From Legionella sp. PC997 (GTDB taxonomy: Bacteria > Pseudomonadota > Gammaproteobacteria > Legionellales > Legionellaceae): a stretch of 64,000 nt of DNA. Below are positions 1-7,472 of the stretch, piece by piece. A program made the position numbers and the translations under genes. How positions within the stretch are numbered: the stretch's first letter is position 1; each line of letters begins with the position of its first letter. The stretch covers positions 2,382,001 to 2,446,000 of the forward strand of contig NZ_CP059576.1 in assembly GCF_014109825.1 (NCBI RefSeq), given 5' to 3'. The notes under the pieces are model-generated. The model ran no database searches, was not told the DNA's origin, and saw only the letters and a list, made by a program, of their open reading frames with translations.

Positions 1-75
1 ATCCATTTTTTCTGAAAGGAAGTTTTTCGTATTCAATAACACTGTATTTTGGATCAGAATAGGTCTTTTTTTCAT
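1..75 (-). CDS. possible N-terminus of a gene running off the left edge
   Basis: A reading frame on the minus strand opens with ATG at 75 and stays open for 25 codons to the window edge. It begins MKKRPILIQN. An AAGG Shine-Dalgarno-like sequence lies about 7 bases upstream, and an in-frame stop lies just upstream of that. The stretch is too short to assign a function and could be chance. The 314 bases from 76 to 389 lie between this and the next gene; I see no further gene or clear promoter in them. Confidence 0.3.
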   Translation of the reverse strand, partial: MKKRPILIQNTVLLNTKNFLSEKMD

Positions 76-389
76 CTTCCTACCTTAATACTTAGATCAT
101 GTGCAACATCGAATAGTTCGAGTGAATGGTATTAGTATAGCTTACTTGAAGAAGCCCTATCGTTTTTAGTGGGTTGACAACAAAAAACTATTTCCGTGGA
201 TGTGGTATATAACAACAGCTCAACTAAAAAAAGGAAGGATCGGATGCAAAAATCTAATTTTTCATCCAACCTTTCATTTTACCACTAATAATTTTCTTGA
301 TAAACAAGAAATTATCAAAAAATTATACTTTTTTAAAAATTGTCTACTATAGTTATTTTAAAATAATAAAAATAAAATTAGGGGATATC

Positions 390-1262
390 ATGTTACTTCG
401 CTGGACCGCTGTAACCCTTTTGATTAGCGCCCTGAATTCTCCATGTTTTGCAGAAGAAAAAGAAATTGCAATTACAATTGATGATCTTCCCTTTGTTGGT
501 TCTGGTGCCGCTACACCAGGAAGCTTGAAAAGAACTCAAGCCCGATTTATGGCCATAGTAAAAGCACTTGTTGACAATCAAGTCCCCGCTACTGGATTTG
601 CTATTGGAGGAGCCATTCCGAAACCTGAATGGGAGCTTCTTGAAACATTCCGTAATCAAGGTTTTGCTTTAGGAAATCATACTTATACTCATAAAAGCTT
701 GAATAATATGAGTGCAGATAAATACATTGCTGATATTGATCACGCAGATACGGTTTTAGCGCCAGTGTTGACCGAACCAAAATATTTTCGCTACCCTTAC
801 TTAGCAGAAGGAACAGGGCAGAAAAAACAAAAAGTATATGATTACCTCGCTGCTCATCAATATACAATCGCTCCAGTAACAATCGACAGTAAAGATTATG
901 AGTTTAATGCTCGTTTCTACAAAATCCCCTATAGAAAAAGAGCTCAAATTCTTCCAGCATTTAAAAAACGCTACTTGGCGTACATTTGGAAACAAACATT
1001 ACTCGCAGAGCGAAGAGCGAAAAAAGTTGATGGTCAACCCGTTAAACAAATCTTATTAATCCACGCTAATCTTCTTAATAGTTTATGTTTAGAAGATATT
1101 ATTGAATTATATAGAAATAATGGGTACAAATTTATAAGTTTAGCTGATGCGTTAAGAAATGACGGGCCCCCTGTCAATGACAATGCAGAAGCATTAAATA
1201 GTGTGATACCCCCTATAAAAGAGGCTCCGGGAAAAACTGCATCAATTAAGATATCGAGATAG
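390..1262 (+). CDS. secreted polysaccharide deacetylase (NodB homology domain)
   Basis: The protein is about 290 aa. It starts with a signal peptide (MLLRWTAV...SPCFAEE) followed directly by a NodB-type carbohydrate esterase domain. The visible motifs are TIDD with metal and catalytic Asp at 31-32, HxxxH metal ligands at 97 and 101 in NHTYTH, RYPY near 138, and a C-terminal LLIHA histidine motif. Family members remove N- or O-acetyl groups from cell-wall or capsular sugars; the substrate here is unknown. I chose ATG 390 over a TTG at 297 because the signal peptide begins there and GGGGAT precedes it. The extra 31 residues upstream are Lys/Ile/Tyr-rich and look untranslated. It stands alone on the plus strand, convergent with mltA. 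Confidence 0.85.
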   Translation: MLLRWTAVTLLISALNSPCFAEEKEIAITIDDLPFVGSGAATPGSLKRTQARFMAIVKALVDNQVPATGFAIGGAIPKPEWELLETFRNQGFALGNHTYTHKSLNNMSADKYIADIDHADTVLAPVLTEPKYFRYPYLAEGTGQKKQKVYDYLAAHQYTIAPVTIDSKDYEFNARFYKIPYRKRAQILPAFKKRYLAYIWKQTLLAERRAKKVDGQPVKQILLIHANLLNSLCLEDIIELYRNNGYKFISLADALRNDGPPVNDNAEALNSVIPPIKEAPGKTASIKISR

Positions 1263-1377
1263 GAGTGGTTTTTCGGGCTTCACTCTCTGCCCTTTCGCAC
1301 CTTTTTCCTAGGACAAAAAAAATCGCATCGAAAGAGTATCCCCTCTACTTGGCTGGAGAGAGGATGAGTAAAGGAAA

Positions 1378-2589
1378 TTATCCAGAGATTAACTTATTTT
1401 TTTCTAGGCGAGATATCGCTTGCTTAGGAAGGAGAATCCAGTAGTGACCATGGTTTTTCATATGGCCCGCAATTAAAGTTGCTTTTTCACCACCACCCCA
1501 AAAAACATCTCCGCGTACTTTTCCGCGTATTGCTCCGCCGGTATCTTGAGCGATCATCAAACGTTGCATAGGCTTATTTTCATTGGGATTGTTGCTATCA
1601 GGACGTGTAGTAGTTAACCAAAGAGGTGCTCCCATAGGTACCCATTGCTTATCAATAGCAAGCGAATATCCAGGGGTTAATGCCACACCTTGTGAGCCTA
1701 AAGCGACGCCATCAGACATTTTATGGAAAAAAACAAATGATTTATTTTGATTAATTACTTTATCCATCTGCTTAGGATGAGCTTCCAAATAACGCTTTAT
1801 CGCCTGCATTGACGCGTTATCTTTGGTCATCACTCCTTTTTTGATCAATACTCCCGCAATTGCAGTATAAGGTTTGCCATTTTGAGAGTCATAACCTATA
1901 GAAAGATGGCTCCCATCCTCAAGTTCAATAACTCCTGAGCCTTGAATTTCTAAAAACAAACGATCTATTGGACTATTAATCCATACTAAAACGCGTGCTT
2001 TACCTTTAAGTGCGCCATTATTTATTTCTTCACGAGTATAATAAGGGACCAGTTTTTTACCCTCTAAACGACCTACAATACGGCGACTTTTTAAATCGTT
2101 AAAAAATAGTCCCAAATCAGAGGTCACAAGATCCTCCGGAGTTTCGTAGAGAGGAACATGAAATTCTTTGGATTTCTTATAGCTTCCTTTAATTATAGGG
2201 ACATAATAACCGGTGAATAATCCAGGTTTGCCAATATCAGTGAATTCCACAGGCGTAAACCATTTTTCAAAAAATTGCTTGGTTTCTTGTTCTGATGTAG
2301 GAGAAATTTTTAAAGCAGCATTACACGCCGGTTGCCAATCTTTTACTTTTAAATCTATATCATCCGTCCCGACCATTTCCTCGGGATTTTGTTTGATAAA
2401 AGCACGACAGGAAGTTTGGAAAGTCAGTAAAGATTTTTTCAAATCCGCTGATTTCCAACCAGGTAAACGTTCAAAATCAGCCTGTTTGAACATCTTTAAG
2501 GGCAGTTTTGCGGGCCAAAACCACCATGCCAAACTACTTACGGCAATCAAGGCTAAAAAAAGTGTAATAAAGCGTATTTTCGTTTTCAT
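1378..2589 (-). CDS. mltA: membrane-bound lytic murein transglycosylase A
   Basis: The protein is about 403 aa with an N-terminal membrane or signal segment (ITLFLALIAVSSLAWWFW) and no clear lipobox. The central MltA domain includes GLFTGYY and an IQGSG motif. The C-terminal 3D domain holds AQDTGGAIRG and DVFWG, which carry the catalytic and structural aspartates. The family cleaves the MurNAc-GlcNAc bond in peptidoglycan and leaves 1,6-anhydro ends. ATG 2589 is preferred to the longer frame reaching 2640, because the added residues are not hydrophobic and the signal segment follows MKTKIRF. It is transcribed toward the deacetylase and is separated by about 250 bases from the pilin genes upstream. 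Confidence 0.92.
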   Translation of the reverse strand: MKTKIRFITLFLALIAVSSLAWWFWPAKLPLKMFKQADFERLPGWKSADLKKSLLTFQTSCRAFIKQNPEEMVGTDDIDLKVKDWQPACNAALKISPTSEQETKQFFEKWFTPVEFTDIGKPGLFTGYYVPIIKGSYKKSKEFHVPLYETPEDLVTSDLGLFFNDLKSRRIVGRLEGKKLVPYYTREEINNGALKGKARVLVWINSPIDRLFLEIQGSGVIELEDGSHLSIGYDSQNGKPYTAIAGVLIKKGVMTKDNASMQAIKRYLEAHPKQMDKVINQNKSFVFFHKMSDGVALGSQGVALTPGYSLAIDKQWVPMGAPLWLTTTRPDSNNPNENKPMQRLMIAQDTGGAIRGKVRGDVFWGGGEKATLIAGHMKNHGHYWILLPKQAISRLEKNKLISG

Positions 2590-2683
2590 ATGCGGACAAT
2601 TTTTACACGTTATGGAATATTTTGCAACGAAATATAACAAAATTTAAACATTAAGTTCTTATTAAAGCCTATTGGCACGTACA

Positions 2684-2705
2684 CAATTCGTTTAATAACG
2701 AATTG
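2684..2705. repeat. perfect 9-bp inverted repeat, 4-nt loop
   Basis: CAATTCGTT, then TAAT, then AACGAATTG. The palindrome lies between mltA and the pilX-like gene. There is no T-run directly on either side, so it is not a standard terminator. It could be an operator or a weak hairpin. Confidence 0.45.
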
Positions 2706-2845
2706 ATATTAAAGAATTTTTTTGAAACACTCAAATAAAAAACTGCATCAATGCCCCAATATAAAGAAATTTAATAAATTGGTAAAATCAAAGGATAAAA
2801 ACATATAAATAAATCAAAAGAACCCCAAAAGTCGCTCTGGTTTAG

Positions 2846-3370
2846 TTATATAGAAGGTAAATACCTCCAACTGCTCACTCCAAGAGAAATCGACCGCTCC
2901 TTTGCAAGACAAGGAATAACTCTTCCTGCACTGATAACCCTTATTTGTAATAGAGAAACCGGGCTCCCATCCTCGATAGGTACTACTGTGACGCGTTGAT
3001 GATGTGTTGCAAACTTCCGCCCCTTTTCCCGTGCTACCAAACAGGGAAACTCGCCCAAATCTTCAATGTAATACTTGTATTGGGTTAAACCACTCATTAA
3101 AGAGCATCCTTTTTGATGGAGCAGATGATGTATCGCTTGGTTTGCAGAGTCCGAGCGGACCAAACAATCCTGATTGAATGCTTGAGGTTGATGCAACAAT
3201 TGCAAGGTTACATCCTCTAATTGATAAAAACTCTGATGTAACATTTCTTGTTTATTGATTGCCTTATAATAGAGCAAAATATGCTGCATCGAGGTCAATG
3301 CCAGGATACTGATCACGCCAATGATAAGTAGCGTTATTAATAAAATAAACCCTTTATTTGTTCCACTCAT
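2846..3370 (-). CDS. pilX: PilX-like minor type IV pilin
   Basis: The protein is 174 aa. It has a short basic leader (MSGTNKG), then a hydrophobic helix (FILLITLLIIGVISILAL) ending in SMQH. This matches the PilX N-terminal pattern, in which the usual Glu5 is absent. PilX-type minor pilins help prime type IV pilus assembly in the inner membrane. The remainder has no recognisable domain; three cysteines could form a disulfide. The start overlaps the stop of the upstream pilW-like gene by 4 bases, so the two are probably translationally coupled. A GspK-type type II pseudopilin is less likely, since that family is much longer. Confidence 0.65.
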   Translation of the reverse strand: MSGTNKGFILLITLLIIGVISILALTSMQHILLYYKAINKQEMLHQSFYQLEDVTLQLLHQPQAFNQDCLVRSDSANQAIHHLLHQKGCSLMSGLTQYKYYIEDLGEFPCLVAREKGRKFATHHQRVTVVPIEDGSPVSLLQIRVISAGRVIPCLAKERSISLGVSSWRYLPSI

Positions 3371-4107
3371 CCACGCACCAAGACCCTAAGCTCCAGTGTT
3401 TTGTTCTCCTCTAAACCCATACTAATTTCGAGAAATTTCTTCTCCTTTATGGTTCGCTTTCGAGTATGGATGTAATGAATTAAAGGAGTAATTTCTTCTG
3501 TATGGATTAACTTATAATGTAAGGTATCCTTATGATGTGTATTGTTCTTAATGAACCATTTCTCTTCCAGATACTCACCAACATAAGTTGAAGTATTATA
3601 GGTAAAAAATAGCGGTTTTTTGAGAACAATAAGTGAATGCTCACTTTGAGATTCGATATCGAGTAGTTCGTGTATCTCAGCGTGTTCACAATCTGCAATA
3701 ATTAGGGGACGCTTTTTATGAAATACCACTGAATTCTTGACCCATATTTTTGTTCGACTCTCAATTTTGATTATTTTTGCAAAATATTCACTCATACGAT
3801 TGACTTGAATCAATTGCTCCGGATGGTTACCCACATGCAGAGCTTTAATTTTGTTTTGATGCGTTCGACGGTCAATGGTTTGCAGGCGCTCTATACCCAA
3901 ACATGGAGTAAAACCCGCGCGTCTAATGCTATCACTTAGCAAATCACTCACCCATTGCAAATCAAAACGTATTGCTAAAACTTGTTCCGTCTCAAGATAT
4001 TGATGCTTACTCTCTAGAAAAAGCTGGATTAGTACCGTCATAATTAAACTTGCTAGGAAAAGACTAATTAATACTTCGGTCAAACTAAGCCCCGTTTGTT
4101 TTTTCAT
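3367..4107 (-). CDS. pilW: PilW-like minor type IV pilin
   Basis: The protein is 246 aa. A prepilin peptidase leader (MKKQTG) is followed by LSLTEVLISLFLASLIM, with the processing Gly and Glu5 intact. Downstream, SDLLSDSIRRAGFTPCLG is typical of PilW-family prepilins, which incorporate into type IV pilus tips with PilV and PilX. It lies 3 bases after the pilV-like stop and overlaps the pilX-like start, so the three form one transcription unit. GspJ of the type II system is similar at the N-terminus, but the gene set fits the pilus better. Confidence 0.7.
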   Translation of the reverse strand: MKKQTGLSLTEVLISLFLASLIMTVLIQLFLESKHQYLETEQVLAIRFDLQWVSDLLSDSIRRAGFTPCLGIERLQTIDRRTHQNKIKALHVGNHPEQLIQVNRMSEYFAKIIKIESRTKIWVKNSVVFHKKRPLIIADCEHAEIHELLDIESQSEHSLIVLKKPLFFTYNTSTYVGEYLEEKWFIKNNTHHKDTLHYKLIHTEEITPLIHYIHTRKRTIKEKKFLEISMGLEENKTLELRVLVRG

Positions 4108-4110
4108 CTA

Positions 4111-4428
4111 TTATGTTCTTCCTATGGGACTACGTTTACGGGTTATAGTGCCTAATTGTTCTAACCATGCAAGGTGAATCAGTATTTGGTGGTTTTGTTG
4201 TTGTATTTCCAAATGATACGAAGGAGGAATTGGAGGAAATTTGGATGTCTTAGCCGCTAAGGTTTCCTCAATTTGATCAAGAAATTGAGATCCTTGTGTT
4301 CGAAAAACTAATTGATTTAATAATTGTTTGCTCTGCCGTTGTTCTTGTAATAACACAAGAGTCAAAGTAGTTACCAGTATTAAAGATATCAATACTTCAG
4401 TAAGGGAAAATCCCTTTTCTCGATTCAA
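4111..4428 (-). CDS. pilV: PilV-like minor type IV pilin (short)
   Basis: The protein is 105 aa with a leader MNREKG and then FSLTEVLISLILVTTLTLVLL. The class III signal peptide has Gly at -1 and Glu5. After the helix only about 70 residues remain, short for PilV, with no clear head domain. The only in-frame start near the leader is TTG at 4428; no in-frame ATG is available, and the nearby ATG is out of frame. An AGGA about 10 bases upstream could serve as the ribosome site. It is the first gene of a pilV-W-X unit. The rest of the usual minor pilin operon (fimT, pilY1, pilE) is absent from the window. Confidence 0.62.
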   Translation of the reverse strand: MNREKGFSLTEVLISLILVTTLTLVLLQEQRQSKQLLNQLVFRTQGSQFLDQIEETLAAKTSKFPPIPPSYHLEIQQQNHQILIHLAWLEQLGTITRKRSPIGRT

Positions 4429-4647
4429 ATTCCATATTCCTGTGGTTGGTTTGCCTGCACAGATTAGCGCCCTGGAAATAAAAATTCAAGAGCTATAAAA
4501 CTGCGACAGGCAGTAAGAGTTTCAATTTAAACCAAATGATTTATTTGTAATCTATTAGATTGTTATTAACCATTAATGTGTTTAAAATGGCGCCGGACAT
4601 AACCATAAGAAATACCCGCCAAATAACTAGGAAATTAAAGGGGAAAA

Positions 4648-5769
4648 ATGATGTATGCTTATTTCGCTAAAGGTGCAACCGTAGGACATGTATTGGCTCG
4701 CCGGGTTTTAAGAGAACTTACTAGTATTCCCGGGATAATTCTAGACTTTATGTTTGCTATATTCTGGATTCCAGATTACACCTCCTACTGGGCCTCAAAT
4801 AGCGCACATATAGAATATGCAGATGGCACCCGCCACCATGGCGTCATGCGTGGTGTTTTTGGTTGGATAGGAGAACTATTGGGTTTTATAATTGGCACGC
4901 CTGTTGGAGCCATTATAGGTACTGCTTTATTTTTCCCTGACTTACTGTTCCAAGGATTTCTTTTTCTAAAGAAGAAGCTCTATGAATCACTTGATGAGTT
5001 TGCAGTTTTTATTGGCAGGACAACTTTTTTCGAAAACCTCAATGTTTATGAAGCACCCAACAGTTACGGTCAAAAAGCCTGGAATCTTGGAGTTGCTACA
5101 GTAGGCATTCTATTGACTGCCCTTCCTTATATCGCAGCAAAAGTTCTTGAATTTTTTATACCTTTCTTACCCTTATCTGCTCCTATTGCTTACATCGGTT
5201 CTGAACTGGGGGGACTGGCAGGATTGGGTCTTGGGGTGTTACTTTATATGCCTGCCTATTTTTTAAATAAATGTACCGATTTGATTGAACTTTGCAGAAA
5301 TGCCGTACTTAATGGGGTGGCTCTGGTTTATGGAAAATCTGGTGAGGTTCCGGTTGGTGCTCGGGGTAACCAATCCGACTGTTGTGTCCCAGATAACGCA
5401 GTGCATTCAGATGAATTTCTTGCTCAAGTGGAGCATTATAATCGCACCTCATGGGCACAACTTATTTTTGGCCCATTAAAAGGACAAGCGTCCTCCGGTA
5501 AAAAAGAAAAAAATTCTAAATCAAATATGGATCTACCTCAGGACCCTATTACTCTTGAGCCTCTCGGAATAAATGGAATTCCTACAGTTATTGATCCCCA
5601 TGGACATACATTTAACGACTATAAAGGAGGCGGGTTTGATAGTATTCGTTTTTGGGTACGCCAACACCACACATGTCCAATTGATCGGGCATATTTAACC
5701 GAAGCTGATTTAATTCCAAATCGTGCCTTTGATGACTTGGCTGCTCAAATGAATTTTTCTAAAAAATAA
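4648..5769 (+). CDS. membrane protein with C-terminal U-box domain; probable ubiquitin ligase effector
   Basis: The protein is 373 aa. Residues about 25-230 are very hydrophobic, with several membrane segments (around 26-42, 68-100 and 145-215). A Cys-containing linker follows. The last 75 residues form a U-box-like fold: DPITLEPL, VIDPHGHTF, a central FW, HTCPIDRAYL, then DLIPNRAFDDL. U-boxes recruit E2 enzymes in eukaryotic ubiquitin ligases, and in Legionella they occur in Dot/Icm effectors such as LubX and GobX. I infer a membrane-anchored host-directed E3 ligase. The start is ATG 4648 (a second ATG follows at 4651), with AAAGGGG upstream. It is a single gene, divergent from the pilin cluster. 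Export by Dot/Icm is inferred, not seen. Confidence 0.75.
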   Translation: MMYAYFAKGATVGHVLARRVLRELTSIPGIILDFMFAIFWIPDYTSYWASNSAHIEYADGTRHHGVMRGVFGWIGELLGFIIGTPVGAIIGTALFFPDLLFQGFLFLKKKLYESLDEFAVFIGRTTFFENLNVYEAPNSYGQKAWNLGVATVGILLTALPYIAAKVLEFFIPFLPLSAPIAYIGSELGGLAGLGLGVLLYMPAYFLNKCTDLIELCRNAVLNGVALVYGKSGEVPVGARGNQSDCCVPDNAVHSDEFLAQVEHYNRTSWAQLIFGPLKGQASSGKKEKNSKSNMDLPQDPITLEPLGINGIPTVIDPHGHTFNDYKGGGFDSIRFWVRQHHTCPIDRAYLTEADLIPNRAFDDLAAQMNFSKK

Positions 5770-5774
5770 TTTAT

Positions 5775-5795
5775 ACCGGATGTCCAACATCCGGT
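5775..5795 (+). terminator. perfect 9-bp hairpin after the U-box gene
   Basis: ACCGGATGT and ACATCCGGT are separated by CCA and begin 5 bases after the stop codon. There is no downstream U-run, so it may be a weak terminator or an mRNA 3'-end stabilising hairpin. Confidence 0.45.
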
Positions 5796-5882
5796 GAAAA
5801 TTAAATGATTTTTAATCTCATAGGCTCGTGACAGAATGCTAAAGCTTGGATAATATGGGAAAAATTTATATTAGGGAAAATT

Positions 5883-7007
5883 ATGACGGTTAACTTTCAG
5901 CAATTACCTCATCCAGGCATACGATCTTTAATCCCCTATAAACCGGGCAAATCTATAGAAGAATTAGCGCGAGAAAAAGGGATTAATGACCATGATATTA
6001 TTAAAATGGCCAGCAACGAAAATCCTTTAGGCTGCAGTCCGTTAGCTTTGGCGGCATTGAGAGAAATGTCTCCCCACGTTCTTGCAACTTATCCCTCACC
6101 AATCAATCACCCTATAATTCCTAAACTCGCCCATAAACTAGAAATTGATACCGATCAGCTTTTTGTAAGTAACGGTTCAGATTATATATATACCATTCTA
6201 CTTAACTGTTTTGCATTACATCATGACAAACATATCATCACCCACGAATACGCATTTAGCACCTATGCAATTCAAGCCCATACCTTAAATATCCCCGTTC
6301 ATACTGTTGGGATAGATTCAAATTGGCAAGTCAACATAGATAAATTAATTCAAGCCTGCAACGAAAAAACAAGTATTATTTTTCTAGCGAATCCGAATAA
6401 TCCTACGGGGGTCCTTATTAATCAAAAGGAAATAAAACGTCTGTTAGAAAATATTCCTGAAAGTACCTTATTGGTCATTGATGAAGCATATTATGAGTAT
6501 GCTGCTTCCCAATTAAATGAGAACAGTATTGAGTGGCTCGCTCATTATCCCAATTTAATCATCACACGCACCTTTTCAAAAATATATGGATTAGCGGGCG
6601 TACGATTAGGTTATGCCATGGCTCATCCCTCAATCATTGAGCTCATGCGCCGTATACAGCTTCCTTTTACTGTCAATCAGGTCGCTCTAACCACCGCTTA
6701 TGCAGCACTGGATGATGATTCATTTATCCAATTAAGTTTGCGAACCAATGCAGAAGGGATGAAACAGATGAGGGAGGGATTAGAACAATTAGATATTCCA
6801 TACCTACCCTCTGCATGCAACTTCATTACTTTTGACTGTAAGGAAGATGGGATTCGGCTCTACAACTATCTGCTCGATAGAGGTATCATCGTGCGACCTC
6901 TGCATCCGTATAAGATGAATAATTACCTACGAGTAACCATAGGAACTAAGGATCAGAATAATCGATTTCTGGATACTCTCAATAACTATTATGGTTATTC
7001 AGGGTAA
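5883..7007 (+). CDS. hisC: histidinol-phosphate aminotransferase (PLP class I/II)
   Basis: The protein is 374 aa with an intact fold-type I aminotransferase sequence. ASNENPLG lies near the N-terminus, then NPNNPTG, VIDEAYYEY, and the PLP lysine in TFSKIYGLAGVRLGY. The C-terminal arginine is in RVTIGT. HisC transaminates histidinol phosphate with glutamate in histidine synthesis; close paralogues act on aromatic amino acids. No other his gene lies nearby. The next gene is phhB, a pterin-recycling enzyme of phenylalanine hydroxylation, so a role in Phe/Tyr transamination is a real alternative. The start is ATG with AGGGAAAATT upstream. Confidence 0.88.
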   Translation: MTVNFQQLPHPGIRSLIPYKPGKSIEELAREKGINDHDIIKMASNENPLGCSPLALAALREMSPHVLATYPSPINHPIIPKLAHKLEIDTDQLFVSNGSDYIYTILLNCFALHHDKHIITHEYAFSTYAIQAHTLNIPVHTVGIDSNWQVNIDKLIQACNEKTSIIFLANPNNPTGVLINQKEIKRLLENIPESTLLVIDEAYYEYAASQLNENSIEWLAHYPNLIITRTFSKIYGLAGVRLGYAMAHPSIIELMRRIQLPFTVNQVALTTAYAALDDDSFIQLSLRTNAEGMKQMREGLEQLDIPYLPSACNFITFDCKEDGIRLYNYLLDRGIIVRPLHPYKMNNYLRVTIGTKDQNNRFLDTLNNYYGYSG

Positions 7008-7044
7008 TAGAATTTGCCAAAAACCTGCAAGTAAGGAAAATAAA

Positions 7045-7386
7045 ATGACCAGTGACTTAAGCAGCAAACATTGCGAATCATGTGAAGGCATAGGGGCTGC
7101 ATTAAATGCAGAACAAATTAAGAATTTGATGCCACAATTAAATAAAAATTGGGAGGTTAGTGCAGATAACCGAATTATTAAACGAAGTTTATCTTTTAAT
7201 AATTTTTATGAAACAATGGCCTTTGTCAATGCACTCGCATGGATAGCAAATATTGAAAACCATCATCCAGATTTAGAGGTAGGTTATAACTATTGTCACG
7301 TAAGCTTTATGACTCATGCCCTTAATGGTTTGAGTCATAATGATTTTATTTGTGCAGCCAAAATGGATAAATTGTTAGCAGACTAA
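7045..7386 (+). CDS. phhB: pterin-4a-carbinolamine dehydratase
   Basis: The protein is about 113 aa and of normal family length. The catalytic pattern is present as ENHHPDLEVGYNYCHVSF followed by THALNGLSHNDF. The enzyme dehydrates 4a-hydroxytetrahydrobiopterin and so regenerates the cofactor after phenylalanine hydroxylase acts. ATG 7045 is chosen because AAGGAAAA lies just upstream; the frame extends to 6991, but those extra residues overlap hisC and are not family-like. An N-terminal HCESCEG extension with two cysteines is present. It probably shares a transcript with hisC, 37 bases upstream. Confidence 0.9.
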   Translation: MTSDLSSKHCESCEGIGAALNAEQIKNLMPQLNKNWEVSADNRIIKRSLSFNNFYETMAFVNALAWIANIENHHPDLEVGYNYCHVSFMTHALNGLSHNDFICAAKMDKLLAD

Positions 7387-7395
7387 TAAGTGTAA

Positions 7396-7462
7396 CCTGG
7401 CTGCAGCGAACCGGAACCTGGCTTTTTCGATAACAATCTGGGTTCCGTCTGCTGCACCCAAA
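7396..7462. repeat. intergenic palindromic repeat (CCTGG..GCAGCG..GGAACC family)
   Basis: The left arm CCTGGCTGCAGCGAACCGG and the right arm CTGGGTTCCGTCTGCTGCAC form an imperfect inverted repeat around an AT-rich loop. It lies between the convergent phhB and dnaE genes, where it may serve as a two-way terminator. Related arms occur near 21223, 26143, 54503, 57323 and 63714. Confidence 0.6.
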
Positions 7463-7472
7463 CTCCTAACTC

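Noticed and set aside
171-213. TTGACA with TATATA as a promoter for the deacetylase
   Set aside because: The spacer is 26 bases, too long for a sigma70 promoter.
297-389. TTG start 31 codons before the deacetylase signal peptide
   Set aside because: The extension is unlike a signal peptide, and ATG 390 has a ribosome site and starts a clean signal sequence.
2846-4428. Type II secretion pseudopilins GspI/J/K
   Set aside because: The last protein is 174 aa, far shorter than GspK, and its N-terminus matches PilX; the order also fits pilV-W-X.
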